A DNA stretch of 64,000 nt from Nostoc sp. NIES-3756 (GCF_001548375.1 NZ_AP017295.1:4808501-4872500), one strand, 5' to 3'. Numbered from the stretch's first letter, positions 1-11,526 are shown. Made by a program: numbers and translations. Notes: a model not told the origin generated them from the letters alone.

Positions 1-155
1 TTGTTTAATACCATTCAGCATAGCTTACATCTACTCTCGTCTAATTACTATTGTAACTTTATTTGGAGGAAGTATTACTAGGCGATCGCTCTCTTTTTAG
101 CTTGCTTACTCTGTATTAATGAAATAGTTATTACTACTTATGATATTCCACCAGC

Positions 156-189
156 CTTTCAGGGAAATCTAACATTAGATTCCTGAAAG
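156..189 (+). promoter_or_regulatory. Long hairpin just upstream of the first gene's RBS
   Basis: The arm CTTTCAGG (156-163) pairs with CCTGAAAG (182-189), and AATCTAA (166-172) with TTAGATT (175-181). A 2-nt bulge (GA) and a 2-nt loop (CA) complete a 15-bp stem. The GGAG ribosome binding site follows six bases later (196-199). There is no T-tract, so this looks more like a 5' UTR element than a terminator, but its role is not known. Confidence 0.5.
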
Positions 190-205
190 TAGTTTGGAGA
201 TAAAA

Positions 206-727
206 ATGACTAATTTAACAGGGCTAAAATGGAGCAAAAATGTAAATTATCAGGGTGATGAGGTTATATACTGGGACTATACAATAAATGAATTATCTAA
301 AATTCTTATCCTCCATTGGAAAAATGGAAAAAAAGAGAATGCACGAAAGCCAAAACAAAGCGAACTTCTGATTATAAGGCAACACGCCCATGTAACACAT
401 CTAGTTCAATTTTTTGATAACACTCTTTATTACGATGGATCGGATTCTGATTATAATATCGGTCGCCTAATTCAAGTCATTTGGAGGGCAAATGATTTGA
501 AAAACCTAATTCACACACAAGATTTAAGAAATCTTCCGCATAACAAAGAAGTATTTGGTTGTCCAATTAATTTTCCCCCAAGTGGAAGCGCTTATCTTTT
601 AGAAAATAACAATGATTTTAATGAATATTGGGGCAAACACGGTGGATTATCTGGATTCCAAAACTATGTGAAGGGAGTTTTAAATGAAACAGGTGAATGG
701 CTAGAGCCGTTGATTGAATTAACCTAA
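206..727 (+). CDS. Hypothetical protein, 173 aa
   Basis: I do not recognise this protein. I chose ATG 206 over the upstream TTG 194 because GGAG at 196-199 is an ideally spaced ribosome binding site. It is soluble and rich in Asn, Lys and aromatic residues, has no signal peptide or membrane segment, and is more AT-rich than its neighbours. Visible landmarks are a WDYTINEL stretch near the N-terminus and an HGGLSGFQNYV stretch near the C-terminus. It stands alone, facing the 3' end of chlN, with a strong hairpin directly before its RBS. The composition and isolation suggest an accessory gene. No function can be assigned. Confidence 0.6.
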   Translation: MTNLTGLKWSKNVNYQGDEVIYWDYTINELSKILILHWKNGKKENARKPKQSELLIIRQHAHVTHLVQFFDNTLYYDGSDSDYNIGRLIQVIWRANDLKNLIHTQDLRNLPHNKEVFGCPINFPPSGSAYLLENNNDFNEYWGKHGGLSGFQNYVKGVLNETGEWLEPLIELT

Positions 728-826
728 AAAGCATCTATGCACCTCTGTGCCTCTATCTGAAATAAAACGCCCGATAAACGCTAAAATTTACTTTTTTCCT
801 TTGCATCTTTGCGCCTTTGCGTGAGA

Positions 827-855
827 TAAAAAAAGGCGAACACTAATGTTCGCCC
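827..855 (-). terminator. Rho-independent terminator of the chlL-chlN operon
   Basis: A perfect 7-bp stem (GGCGAAC 835-841 with GTTCGCC 848-854) and a 6-nt loop are followed on the minus strand by a run of T (complement of the A-run at 828-834). It lies 40 bases past the chlN stop codon. Confidence 0.85.
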
Positions 856-894
856 TAAATACTTTTTCCTCTGTGTCTCTGTGGTTGATAAAAC

Positions 895-2400
<1,506 letters not shown>

Positions 2401-2490
2401 GATTTCTAACTCGGAACTCAGCACTCGTTACTCAGGACTATTTTCACTCCCTTACTTTGGCACATAGCACCAACTACCAATCCCTTGTAA

Positions 2491-3240
2491 TTAGGCGTTG
2501 GGGAAGAGACGGGCAATTTCCGATTCATCAAAAACGCCAGCCGGTAATTCTTCACCCAAAAAGTCGTTATTATCTTCGGTCTTGTGCAGCGATGTCTCAT
2601 CACCCCAAACATCTGATAACACGTCACTGAAAGCATTCTCGTCTGGTGTGTTCAATTCACCGAGAATTTGTTCTTCCAGTTGTTCTGTTGATTCAGCGAT
2701 GATATCGAAGTTGACTTCATCAAAACCTTCTGTTTCGTGGCCATTTGTGTGCTGGAACTGGTCTTGTAATTTAGTTCCATTGGTAACAGAAATTTCCTCT
2801 AGGTCGTTGAAGCCTGATGCTGCTGCCTCAATTATTAATGTTTGATTTTCAGAATCTAGCCCAAAGCCATTTGTTTGGGTCGTTGCCAAAGTTTCATCTT
2901 GAATATTGTCTTCAACTGTTGACTCGTACTGATGTCTTTCTTCATCTTGAGAAACTAAATGATTACCTAGCACGATATCTGGGTCAAAATTTAACTCCAG
3001 TACCTCAATTAAGGTATCGGCATCAGGATTCAATTTAGAAAAAGGAAACATTAGCTGGGCTAGTTTCGGTTCCAGGGCGTTGACTACCCCCAGGATGAGG
3101 TAGGAAGGTGGGCGCTTGCCACCATCGGGTGTATAAACGGACTCCACCTCCATGTGGAGTTTTATCCAGTCACGATTGGCTTGGAAAAATTGTAACCACT
3201 TCTGTTTTATCGAATCTGTAAAGCTATTAAAGAAAGCCAT
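2491..3240 (-). CDS. DUF5331-like protein inside the chlL-chlN operon
   Basis: This 249 aa protein has no characterised function. ATG 3240 is preferred because a purine-rich AGGATGGGG precedes it, while the longer form starts at a TTG inside chlL. Residues 1-75 form a conserved-looking aromatic module (AFFNSFTDSIKQKWLQFF, then PPSYLILGVVNALEP). The rest is a very acidic, low-complexity tail rich in Glu, Asp, Asn and Thr. I recall such proteins between chlL and chlN in Nostocales under the name DUF5331. The position suggests a role linked to dark chlorophyll synthesis (assembly, protection or regulation of the oxygen-sensitive reductase), but that is inference. Confidence 0.75.
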   Translation of the reverse strand: MAFFNSFTDSIKQKWLQFFQANRDWIKLHMEVESVYTPDGGKRPPSYLILGVVNALEPKLAQLMFPFSKLNPDADTLIEVLELNFDPDIVLGNHLVSQDEERHQYESTVEDNIQDETLATTQTNGFGLDSENQTLIIEAAASGFNDLEEISVTNGTKLQDQFQHTNGHETEGFDEVNFDIIAESTEQLEEQILGELNTPDENAFSDVLSDVWGDETSLHKTEDNNDFLGEELPAGVFDESEIARLFPNA

Positions 3241-3268
3241 ATTGACCCCATCCTGAAAATCAGATGAT

Positions 3269-4135
3269 TTATACAATCATCAAGTCTAATTCCTCTTCAG
3301 GATTAGCAACCTGGGGTTTACGCGGATTTAGATAAAAATCTGATAATAAAGTGAATAATTCACGATCAGGGGCATCATTGGGAACGACTCCCTCAGGACG
3401 CGCTAAAATCTGGTCGGCAATGTTAAGGTAGTAGTCGCAAACGTAGTTCAGAGAAGGATCTGACTCTGCCATTTCAAATAAAGTTTTACCTTTAACGCGA
3501 GAAACGCGAATATCTTCAATTAATGGCAAAACCTCCAATACTGGCATTGGCACGGATTCCACATATTTTTCAATCAAGTCGCGCTTGGAGGTGCGGTTGC
3601 CAATCAACCCAGCTAAACGTAGGGGATGAGTCCTGGCTTTCTCTCGCACTGAAGCCGCAATCCGATTTGCTGCAAATAAGGCATCAAAGCCGTTATCTGT
3701 AACAATCATGCAGTAATCAGCATAGTTGAGTGGTGCAGCAAAACCACCACAAACTACGTCACCAAGAACATCAAACAAGATGACATCGTATTCATCAAAA
3801 GCGTTGAGTTCTTTCAGTAATTTTACTGTCTCACCTACGACATAACCGCCACATCCAGCACCCGCAGGTGGGCCGCCAGCTTCTACGCAGTCTACACCAC
3901 CATAGCCCTTGTAAATGACATCTTCTGGCCAAACATCTTCATAGTGATAATCTTTCTCTTGCAGGGTATCGATAATTGTGGGAATTAAAAACCCCGTTAA
4001 GGTGAAGGTACTGTCATGTTTAGGATCGCACCCGATTTGCAGCACTTTCTTACCGCGTTTGGCTAGGGCGACGGATATATTACAGCTAGTTGTGGATTTG
4101 CCTATCCCACCTTTTCCGTAGACTGCTAGTTTCAC
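3269..4135 (-). CDS. chlL: Light-independent protochlorophyllide reductase ATP-binding protein L
   Basis: ChlL is the NifH-like homodimeric ATPase that feeds electrons to ChlN-ChlB. The 288 aa sequence shows the Walker A motif GKGGIGKS (residues 7-14). Cys95 (AGAGCGG) and Cys129 (DVVCGG) are the two ligands of the [4Fe-4S] cluster shared by the dimer. The switch motif [15 protein letters not shown] is intact. It is the first gene of the operon. Its stop lies only 28 bases before the ATG of the next gene, so the two are almost certainly co-transcribed. A 755-bp non-coding leader region precedes it. Confidence 0.97.
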   Translation of the reverse strand: MKLAVYGKGGIGKSTTSCNISVALAKRGKKVLQIGCDPKHDSTFTLTGFLIPTIIDTLQEKDYHYEDVWPEDVIYKGYGGVDCVEAGGPPAGAGCGGYVVGETVKLLKELNAFDEYDVILFDVLGDVVCGGFAAPLNYADYCMIVTDNGFDALFAANRIAASVREKARTHPLRLAGLIGNRTSKRDLIEKYVESVPMPVLEVLPLIEDIRVSRVKGKTLFEMAESDPSLNYVCDYYLNIADQILARPEGVVPNDAPDRELFTLLSDFYLNPRKPQVANPEEELDLMIV

Positions 4136-4890
4136 TGTGCTTGCCTCTTATCGTTTTTTATCAAACCTTGTGGCTAAAACATTTGCCTTCACCTAGCCTC
4201 AGTTGGCAATGTGTGAGGTATGTGATCGTGATTATTGACGAATTTTCCAGGAAAATAAAGGGGTCGTAAATATGAAAAATGTAGCTATTAGCTTTTAAAT
4301 ATAGATAAATATAAAAATTATTATCATAGTTATTTAATTCAGCTAATTTAATTTATAAAAGATTTAAAAACATATTTATATTATATTTATATAAAAAGAG
4401 TAACAAAAAACAAAAAGCTAAATTTCCCGTAATTTAAGAGTTTTGGCAGATTTAGGGAACTTTATAAGCTAGCTAGATTTTAGGGGAATATGGGCGATCG
4501 CTATTAGAGTCGTGAGTTCGTGCTTGAGAAAAAATCCTCTCCTTGTGGAAGTTACAGTGTAGATACAAGTCGAATCCATTAACTAGAGGTTTTTGATCCC
4601 CCTAGTCCCCCTTAAAAAGAGGAAGATGTTCTCAAAGTTCTATATATAAGGTGGATTTAGGTTGATCAATGCACATTTTGTAAGTACCTGTAAGATTTGT
4701 GTACACTGTATCCATGTGGAGAAAAGTTAAGCCCATTTATGTAAAGCAGATAATTTATAGCTTTAGCAGTCTCAAAATCTAAATATTTGAGGTAGACAAG
4801 ATGCCTACCCCAGAAAGGAAATAGTCATTGATTAGCTAACAAGCATGATGTTGTAAAAAATTATTAATTTTCTCAATATATGCTCTTACC
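4136..4890. other. 755-bp gap upstream of chlL, no gene seen
   Basis: Very AT-rich at 4290-4400. It holds one HIP1-like GGCGATCGCT near 4494-4503 and the word GATCCCCCTAGTCCCCCTTA (4592-4611), which looks like a dispersed repeat word. Only trivial reading frames without ribosome binding sites occur. The chlL promoter should lie here, but no box can be assigned with confidence. Confidence 0.5.
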
Positions 4891-5154
4891 TCATTCCCTA
4901 CTTCCTAATGCCTTATCTGCTTCCTCAATTTCTTGCAATGATTGCCAGCCTGCTTGCCACTGGAAACCATCTTGTAACAACTTGGCGTTGAGCCAAAAGC
5001 GGACTTTGGGGTCACAAGCAGCAACCATCTCGGCATAAACCCATTTACCCTGGTTTTTGCGGTTAACTACTTGAAAGTGTCGCCAACCATCTATTTTCTT
5101 TGTTGCTGTCCACTTGGAACCAACTAGGTAAGGAAATTTCTGTTTTTTAGTCAT
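4891..5154 (-). CDS. TIGR02450-type small Trp-rich protein
   Basis: An 87 aa basic protein with many tryptophans (SKWTATKKIDGWRHFQV, GKWVYAEMVA, RFWLNAKLLQDGFQW). This matches the short Trp-rich family TIGR02450 found in cyanobacteria and other bacteria, whose function is unknown. It has no signal peptide or membrane segment. It stands alone on the minus strand, divergent from the phytochrome gene and separated from it by 152 bp of heptamer-rich sequence. Confidence 0.75.
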   Translation of the reverse strand: MTKKQKFPYLVGSKWTATKKIDGWRHFQVVNRKNQGKWVYAEMVAACDPKVRFWLNAKLLQDGFQWQAGWQSLQEIEEADKALGSRE

Positions 5155-5306
5155 TGGTCATTAGTCCATAGTCAACAGCTAACAGTCTCTGCACTGAGTT
5201 GGAAATTTAGCTACATTACAGCCTAAGATAACGGTAATGGGCTAATTAACAATATTTTTTATTCGTACTCATTATTTTATTTTAATTATTGATTGATTAA
5301 AATTTT

Positions 5307-7589
5307 ATGTTTACTCCTAAAAGCGATAATGCAATAGAAAAACAGGGACTGGTTGATAAAACAGTTGATTTGACAAACTGTGACAAAGAACCGATTCATA
5401 TTCCAGGATTAATTCAGCCTCATGGGGTGCTGTTAGTTTTACAAGAACCTTCTCTAGATATCATTCAAGTGAGCAGCAACACTCAGGAAATAATTGGTCA
5501 AAAACCTGAAAGATTGCTGGGCAAACCTTTATCATATTTGTTTGAGGCAAAGCAAATTAAGAAAATTCAGCAATGTCTGAGTGAGGATTTTGAAAGTATT
5601 AATCCCCTAAATCTTTCTATTAAACATCTCAAGAAATCAATAGATGTTGATGGCATTGTGCATCGTCTCAATAAGGTAATTATTCTGGAACTAGAGTTAA
5701 AAACGACAAAGATAGAAACTGATTTTTTTGACTTTTATCATCAGGTAAAGGGAACAATTACGCGCTTTCAGAAAGCACCTACACTGCTGGAAATGTGCCA
5801 AATTGTTGTCAAGGAAGTCCGGCGCATCACAGGTTTTGAGCGCGTCATGGTCTACCGCTTTGACCAAGAAGGTGCAGGTAGTGTCATTGCTGAGGATACT
5901 GATCAAGCAACACCTTATCTCGATTTACGCTACCCAGCCTCTGACATTCCCAAGCAAGCCCGACATCTTTACACCCTCAACTGGTTACGATTGATTCCCG
6001 ATGCTCACTACCAGCCTGTTCCCTTAATTCCAGCAAATAATCCTCTAACTAATCAGCCACTAGATTTAAGCCTGTCGGCATTGCGGAGTGTGTCTCCAAT
6101 TCACTTGGAATATATGCACAATATGGGTGTGACTGCTTCTATGTCCATTTCGCTGCTGCAAAATCAACAGCTTTGGGGATTAATTGCTTGTCATCATTCA
6201 ACACCTAAGTATGTTCCTTACGATATTCGCACTGCTTGTGAGTTTATTGGTCAGGTGATGTCTGTGGAACTGGCGAACAAAGAAGCTAGTGAGGACATCG
6301 ACTACAAAATGCAGTTGAAGTCGTTGCAAACTCAATTTGTTGAGGCTTTGTCTCAGGCTGAGTATTTGTTCGAGGGGATGGTACAACTCAAATCACAATT
6401 ACTTCATTTGGTAAACGCCACGGGAGCAGTGATTTATAGTGGTAAGCAGTGCCTTCGTGTGGGGAAAACACCTTCAGAGGATGAGGTTCACGCCTTACTT
6501 GATTGGATTAAACCGCATTTGCATGAAAGTTTATTTGAAAGTCGATCGCTCACTCAAGATTATCCCCCAGCCGCATCGTATGCTGCGATCGCTAGTGGGG
6601 TGTTAGCACTGGAAATTTCTCGAGTTCACCGTAATTACATCCTCTGGTTTCGTCCAGAGGTGATTCAAACTGTGAATTGGGGCGGGAATCCTCATAAGCC
6701 TGTGGAAGTAGCCACCGATGGTAGTTTACGCATGTCTCCCCGCAAATCCTTTGATTTATGGCAAGAAACGGTGCGGGGTTGTGCTTTGCCTTGGAAATCT
6801 TGCGAAATTGCCGCAGTTTCCGAACTACGTAGCCTGATTGTGGGTATTGTGCTACGTCAAGCCGATGAAATAGCCTCAATGAATTTTGAATTACAACGCA
6901 GCAATGAAGAACTCGATTCCTTTGCTTATATTGCTTCTCACGACTTGAAAGAACCACTACGGGGCATTCACAATTACGCTAACTTCTTAATGGAAGATTA
7001 TGCAGATGTCTTAAATGACGATGGGGTAGCGAAGTTGCAAACCCTGGTGCGGTTGACGCAACGGATGGAAGATTTGATTAATTCATTATTGCATTTCTCC
7101 CGGTTAGGACGCGCCGAACTGATGCGGCAAACGGTGAACCTGCATGAGTTAGTACAGCAGGCGATCGCCACCCTTACCATTGCCCGACCACAAAGTGAAG
7201 TGGAATTTCGTCTCCCCCAAACTCTACCTAGTATAGAGTGCGATCGCGCCCAAGTTAATGAGCTTTTCACCAACTTAATCAGCAATGCGATTAAATATAA
7301 TGATAAACCCCAAAAATGGGTGGAAATCGGCTATATTGACCAGGAATTACCCTCCCCCATTTTCTACGTCCGTGATAATGGTATCGGTATCTCGCCTCAA
7401 CATATTGAGAAAATCTTTCAGATTTTCCGCCGCTTACATGGACGCGATGAATTTGGCGGCGGAACAGGGGCAGGATTAACTATTGCCAGAAAAATTGTCG
7501 AACGACACGGTGGGCGAATTTGGTTAGAATCTACTCATGGGCAAGGTAGCACATTTTACTTTACCTTGTCAGGGGAGGAAATCTCTTGA
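5307..7589 (+). CDS. aphB: Biliverdin-type bacteriophytochrome histidine kinase (AphB/CphB-like)
   Basis: A red/far-red photoreceptor kinase of 760 aa. Domain order: PAS (about 20-120), GAF (about 140-320) with the signature PASDIPKQAR, PHY (about 330-510), HisKA with His545 in ASHDLKEPLRG, and a HATPase domain ending near 755. The GAF position where plant-type and Cph1 phytochromes carry a bilin-binding Cys before His reads SVSPIH, so that Cys is absent. Instead Cys25 in LTNCDKEPIHIPG sits in the N-terminal context used by bacteriophytochromes to bind biliverdin. This is the Anabaena AphB / Calothrix CphB type. The stop overlaps the next gene, a response regulator, by four bases (TTGA), so the pair is translationally coupled and likely forms one phosphorelay. 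Confidence 0.9.
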   Translation: MFTPKSDNAIEKQGLVDKTVDLTNCDKEPIHIPGLIQPHGVLLVLQEPSLDIIQVSSNTQEIIGQKPERLLGKPLSYLFEAKQIKKIQQCLSEDFESINPLNLSIKHLKKSIDVDGIVHRLNKVIILELELKTTKIETDFFDFYHQVKGTITRFQKAPTLLEMCQIVVKEVRRITGFERVMVYRFDQEGAGSVIAEDTDQATPYLDLRYPASDIPKQARHLYTLNWLRLIPDAHYQPVPLIPANNPLTNQPLDLSLSALRSVSPIHLEYMHNMGVTASMSISLLQNQQLWGLIACHHSTPKYVPYDIRTACEFIGQVMSVELANKEASEDIDYKMQLKSLQTQFVEALSQAEYLFEGMVQLKSQLLHLVNATGAVIYSGKQCLRVGKTPSEDEVHALLDWIKPHLHESLFESRSLTQDYPPAASYAAIASGVLALEISRVHRNYILWFRPEVIQTVNWGGNPHKPVEVATDGSLRMSPRKSFDLWQETVRGCALPWKSCEIAAVSELRSLIVGIVLRQADEIASMNFELQRSNEELDSFAYIASHDLKEPLRGIHNYANFLMEDYADVLNDDGVAKLQTLVRLTQRMEDLINSLLHFSRLGRAELMRQTVNLHELVQQAIATLTIARPQSEVEFRLPQTLPSIECDRAQVNELFTNLISNAIKYNDKPQKWVEIGYIDQELPSPIFYVRDNGIGISPQHIEKIFQIFRRLHGRDEFGGGTGAGLTIARKIVERHGGRIWLESTHGQGSTFYFTLSGEEIS

Positions 7590-8059
7590 ACCGCGATTCA
7601 ACCCTGTTTGTGCCGCAAAAACCGCCACTTTTAGTAGTGGAAGACAGTAATGAAGACTTTGAGGCACTGCAACGGTTTTTGCAGCGATCGCCCCTGAAAA
7701 TTACCATTCAGAGGTGCCTGAATGGGGAGCAAGCCTTGGCCTTTCTTTACCGGACTGGCGACTATAGCGATCGCCAAAATTTCCCCCGTCCTGGCTTGAT
7801 TTTGCTCGATTTAAACCTACCCGGAACCGATGGCAGAGAGGTGTTACGCCGCATTAAAGAGGATGATAATTTAAAAACAATTCCAGTTGTAGTGTTTACT
7901 ACCTCTGACAACCCTAAAGATATTGATGACTGTTATAGATACGGAGTGAACAGTTATATAGTTAAACCTATCAACTTTGAGCAACTGAAACAGGATGTGC
8001 AAACGCTAGTAAACTATTGGTTTGAAGTGACGACACTTCCTAATTATCTAGAGGATTAG
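7586..8059 (+). CDS. Rcp-type single-domain response regulator
   Basis: A 157 aa stand-alone receiver. Acidic pocket Glu19/Asp20 (VVEDSNED), phospho-acceptor Asp75 (LILLDLNLPG), the TTS switch near 105-107 and Lys127 (SYIVKP) are all present. It starts at TTG 7586, overlapping the kinase stop by 4 bp, with a GGGAGG ribosome binding site inside the kinase's last codons. By analogy to Rcp1/RcpB it should be the phosphate acceptor for the phytochrome. It has no output domain, so the downstream target is unknown. Confidence 0.92.
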   Translation: MNRDSTLFVPQKPPLLVVEDSNEDFEALQRFLQRSPLKITIQRCLNGEQALAFLYRTGDYSDRQNFPRPGLILLDLNLPGTDGREVLRRIKEDDNLKTIPVVVFTTSDNPKDIDDCYRYGVNSYIVKPINFEQLKQDVQTLVNYWFEVTTLPNYLED

Positions 8060-8108
8060 TCATCAGAAATCCTTGATATCATTAATGCAGCCCTCAAGCA
8101 ACGGAATA

Positions 8109-8324
8109 ATGAGTCAATCAGAAATCATTACCGCATCTCCAGATGTGATGAGTGGTACGCCAGTCTTCGCAGGAACACGAGTACCTGTGTCAACCCTGCT
8201 GGATTATTTAAAAGCAGGAGAGTCTATTGATGATTTTCTAGAAGGATTTCCCACAGTCAAACGAGAACAGGTTATTGCTTTTCTAGAAGCCGCACAAGCA
8301 CAGATTTTAAAGCTAGTTGCATAA
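8109..8324 (+). CDS. DUF433-family antitoxin-like protein
   Basis: A 71 aa protein with the DUF433 core MSGTPVFAGTRVPVSTLLDYLKAG. It has a small winged-helix-like fold typical of antitoxins paired with PIN-like toxins. I chose ATG 8109 (MSQSEII...) because the family usually begins just before the SGTPVF motif; ATG 8085 or TTG 8073 are possible longer starts. Its stop lies 1 bp before the GTG of the next gene, the usual arrangement of a toxin-antitoxin operon. Confidence 0.8.
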   Translation: MSQSEIITASPDVMSGTPVFAGTRVPVSTLLDYLKAGESIDDFLEGFPTVKREQVIAFLEAAQAQILKLVA

Positions 8325-8325
8325 T

Positions 8326-8643
8326 GTGAATATTTTAATTGACGAATGTATTGACAGAAGGCTGACAAGACAGTTGTCGGGACACACTGTAAAAACAGTG
8401 CCGCAGATGGGTTGGGCTGGCCTTCCAGATGGAGAACTCTTACGTTTAGCCCAAAATGAATTTGATGTGTTTATTACAGTAGATAGGAATTTGCCATTTC
8501 AACAAAACTTGGCGGTTTTAGATTTAGCTGTTCTGGTATTGCAAGCACCGTCAAATCGATTAGCAGACATTCAAGTGCTGATGTCGCAAATCTTGGCCAT
8601 TGTTGACACCGTGCCAAAGGGTACAGCAACAGTGGTAAGTTAA
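8326..8643 (+). CDS. DUF5615-type PIN-like toxin candidate
   Basis: 105 aa starting at GTG 8326. This start gives the family-like N-terminus (V/M)NILIDECIDRRL; the TTG 8317 start would overlap the antitoxin. The acidic motif ILIDECID and the later FDVFITVDRNLPFQQN are the conserved acidic patches of DUF5615 (Mut7-C/PIN-like) proteins, predicted RNases. It is paired with the DUF433 gene upstream. Activity of this copy is not shown by the sequence alone. Confidence 0.8.
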   Translation: MNILIDECIDRRLTRQLSGHTVKTVPQMGWAGLPDGELLRLAQNEFDVFITVDRNLPFQQNLAVLDLAVLVLQAPSNRLADIQVLMSQILAIVDTVPKGTATVVS

Positions 8644-8807
8644 CCTGCCCTTAATGACTAATGACCAAATAGAGAAGTAATACTACTCTGGGAAGACGTG
8701 AAGACCGATCCCGCTAATGGTGCGACTCTCCGTAAAATGACGATATAGGAACAATCTGTTCCACCTGCATTCTCTGCATTTACATTTGGTCGTCCCTCAA
8801 TCAGCCT

Positions 8808-11426
8808 ATGCAACCAACCAATCCTAATCAATTTACAGAAAAAGCCTGGGAAGCGATCGCCCATACGCCTGAGATTGCTAAACAGCATCAACAGCAGCAG
8901 ATAGAAAGTGAACATCTGATGAAGGCGCTACTGGAACAAGATGGTCTGGCCAGTGGGATTTTGACCAAAGCAGGTGTGAACTTACAAAAAGTTAATGATC
9001 GCACTGAACAATTTATCCAACGTCAGCCTAAAGTTTCTGGTAACAGCACCTCAGTTTACCTGGGGCGGAGTTTGGATACTCTTTTAGACCGGGCGGACGG
9101 ACATCGTAAAGATTTTAAAGACGAATATATTTCTATTGAACATTTATTCTTGGCTTACGCCAAAGATGATCGCTTCGGTAAAGCTTTGCTGCAAGAGTTC
9201 GGCTTAGATGAAAGCAAACTAAAAAATATTATTAAGCAAGTTCGTGGGAGTCAAACAGTGACCGACCAAAATCCAGAAGGCAAATACCAATCACTGGAAA
9301 AATACGGGCGTGACCTCACAGAAGCAGCCCGTAAAGGTCAACTTGATCCAGTCATTGGTCGGGATGATGAAATTCGCCGCACCATCCAAATTCTCTCTCG
9401 CCGCACCAAAAATAACCCAGTGTTAATTGGTGAACCAGGTGTAGGTAAAACGGCGATCGCCGAAGGTTTAGCCCAGCGTATCGTGGCTGGTGATGTACCC
9501 CAGTCCCTTAAAGACCGCAAGTTAATCTCCTTAGATATGGGGGCGATGATTGCGGGGGCAAAATTCCGGGGTGAATTTGAAGAACGTCTCAAAGCAGTAT
9601 TAAAAGAAGTCACCGAATCCGGCGGCAATATAGTTTTATTTATTGATGAAATTCATACTGTTGTGGGTGCAGGTGCAACTCAAGGGGCTATGGATGCCGG
9701 TAACTTGTTAAAACCCATGTTGGCGCGGGGTGAATTGCGCTGTATTGGGGCGACAACCTTGGATGAATACCGCAAATATATCGAAAAAGATGCGGCGCTA
9801 GAAAGACGTTTCCAACAGGTTTACGTAGACCAGCCTAGTGTAGAAGATACAATTTCTATTTTACGTGGGTTGAAGGAACGCTATGAAGTTCACCACGGGG
9901 TGAAGATTTCCGATAGTTCCTTGGTAGCTGCTGCTACATTGTCTAGCCGTTATATTAGCGATCGCTTCCTTCCAGATAAAGCCATTGACTTGGTAGACGA
10001 AGCCGCCGCTAGGTTGAAGATGGAGATTACCTCCAAGCCAGAAGAACTTGACGAAATCGACCGGAAGATTCTGCAATTAGAGATGGAAAAGCTATCTCTG
10101 CAAAAAGAAAGTGATGCAGCTTCCCGGGAACGGTTGGAAAGATTAGAGAAGGAACTGGCTGATCTCAAAGAGGAACAAAGAACCCTCAGCGCCCAATGGC
10201 AATCTGAAAAGGATGTCATTACCAAACTTCAGTCTGTCAAGGAAGAAATTGACAAGGTTAACTTAGAAATTCAGCAAGCCGAAAGAGATTACGACCTCAA
10301 CCGCGCCGCCGAACTCAAGTATGGTAAGTTAACCAACTTGCACCGCAGACTGGAAGATACAGAAAGAGAACTAACCCAAGCCCAAGGCACAGGTAAATCT
10401 TTGTTACGGGAAGAAGTCACCGAAGCCGACATTGCGGAAATCATTTCTAAGTGGACAGGCATCCCCATCAGCAAGTTAGTAGAATCTGAGAAAGAGAAAC
10501 TCCTACACTTAGAAGATGAATTGCATCATCGGGTAATTGGACAAGATGAAGCTGTTACAGCCGTCGCCGATGCGATTCAGCGATCGCGTGCTGGTTTAGC
10601 TGATCCTAACCGTCCCATTGCTAGTTTTGTCTTCCTTGGCCCCACTGGTGTAGGTAAAACCGAACTGGCAAAGGCGTTAGCTTCATATATGTTCGACACC
10701 GAAGAAGCAATGGTGCGAATTGATATGTCTGAGTACATGGAGAAACACGCCGTTTCCCGCTTAATCGGTGCGCCTCCAGGGTATGTAGGTTACGAAGAAG
10801 GTGGACAACTCACAGAAGCCATCCGTCGCCGTCCTTACGCAGTTATTCTCTTTGACGAAATCGAGAAGGCACACCCCGATGTATTTAATATCTTCCTACA
10901 AATCCTTGATGATGGTCGTGTAACTGATGCCCAAGGTCATACTGTGGACTTCAAGAACACAATCATTATTATGACCAGTAACATCGGTTCGCAGTACATC
11001 CTTGATATAGCTGGGGATAATTCCCGCTATGATGAAATGCGTCATCGGGTAATGGAGGCGATGCGGAATAGCTTCCGTCCTGAGTTCCTCAACCGGATTG
11101 ATGAGATCATTATCTTCCACGGTTTAGATAAGCGAGAATTGCGGCAGATTGTCCAGTTGCAAGTAGAAAGGTTACGCAAAAGATTGGGCGATCGCAAGAT
11201 ATCCCTCAGACTCTCCGATGCTGCTCTTGACTTTTTAGCCGAAGTAGGTTACGATCCCGTATTCGGGGCGCGTCCACTAAAACGGGCGATTCAGCGCGAG
11301 TTAGAAACACAAATTGCTAAGGCGATTTTGCGCGGTGAATTTAACGATGGCGACACAATTTTTGTCGATGTGCAGAATGAGCGGTTGTCCTTTAGTCGCT
11401 TACCTGTTGAGGTGTTTACTAGTTAG
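8808..11426 (+). CDS. clpB: Chaperone disaggregase ClpB
   Basis: An 872 aa AAA+ ATPase that, with DnaK, extracts proteins from aggregates. Order: N-domain with two Clp repeats (about 5-145), AAA-1 with Walker A GEPGVGKT (about 208), the long middle coiled-coil (about 410-530), AAA-2 with Walker A GPTGVGKT (about 611), and the sensor region [10 protein letters not shown] near the end. The length fits ClpB and the M-domain distinguishes it from ClpC. It probably corresponds to one of two ClpB paralogues in Nostoc genomes. The gene is monocistronic. No clear Shine-Dalgarno precedes ATG 8808, which is common in cyanobacteria. A strong hairpin follows the gene. Confidence 0.96.
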   Translation: MQPTNPNQFTEKAWEAIAHTPEIAKQHQQQQIESEHLMKALLEQDGLASGILTKAGVNLQKVNDRTEQFIQRQPKVSGNSTSVYLGRSLDTLLDRADGHRKDFKDEYISIEHLFLAYAKDDRFGKALLQEFGLDESKLKNIIKQVRGSQTVTDQNPEGKYQSLEKYGRDLTEAARKGQLDPVIGRDDEIRRTIQILSRRTKNNPVLIGEPGVGKTAIAEGLAQRIVAGDVPQSLKDRKLISLDMGAMIAGAKFRGEFEERLKAVLKEVTESGGNIVLFIDEIHTVVGAGATQGAMDAGNLLKPMLARGELRCIGATTLDEYRKYIEKDAALERRFQQVYVDQPSVEDTISILRGLKERYEVHHGVKISDSSLVAAATLSSRYISDRFLPDKAIDLVDEAAARLKMEITSKPEELDEIDRKILQLEMEKLSLQKESDAASRERLERLEKELADLKEEQRTLSAQWQSEKDVITKLQSVKEEIDKVNLEIQQAERDYDLNRAAELKYGKLTNLHRRLEDTERELTQAQGTGKSLLREEVTEADIAEIISKWTGIPISKLVESEKEKLLHLEDELHHRVIGQDEAVTAVADAIQRSRAGLADPNRPIASFVFLGPTGVGKTELAKALASYMFDTEEAMVRIDMSEYMEKHAVSRLIGAPPGYVGYEEGGQLTEAIRRRPYAVILFDEIEKAHPDVFNIFLQILDDGRVTDAQGHTVDFKNTIIIMTSNIGSQYILDIAGDNSRYDEMRHRVMEAMRNSFRPEFLNRIDEIIIFHGLDKRELRQIVQLQVERLRKRLGDRKISLRLSDAALDFLAEVGYDPVFGARPLKRAIQRELETQIAKAILRGEFNDGDTIFVDVQNERLSFSRLPVEVFTS

Positions 11427-11497
11427 TTAAAGAAAGGGCTTTGCTCAATCAAGGAATGATTCTTGTAGGGTAGGAATCTTACCTAGCCAGAAAATAT

Positions 11498-11526
11498 GAG
11501 GGATGGGACATCTTGCCCCATCCCTC
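11498..11526. terminator. Hairpin after clpB
   Basis: A perfect 10-bp stem (GAGGGATGGG 11498-11507 with CCCATCCCTC 11517-11526) and a 9-nt loop lie between the convergent clpB and RDD genes. T-tracts are weak on both strands, so it may act as a bidirectional terminator or 3'-end stabiliser. Confidence 0.6.

Noticed and set aside
8658..8915. 85-aa minus-strand frame over the clpB start
   Set aside because: Overlaps the coding start of clpB and has no independent support.
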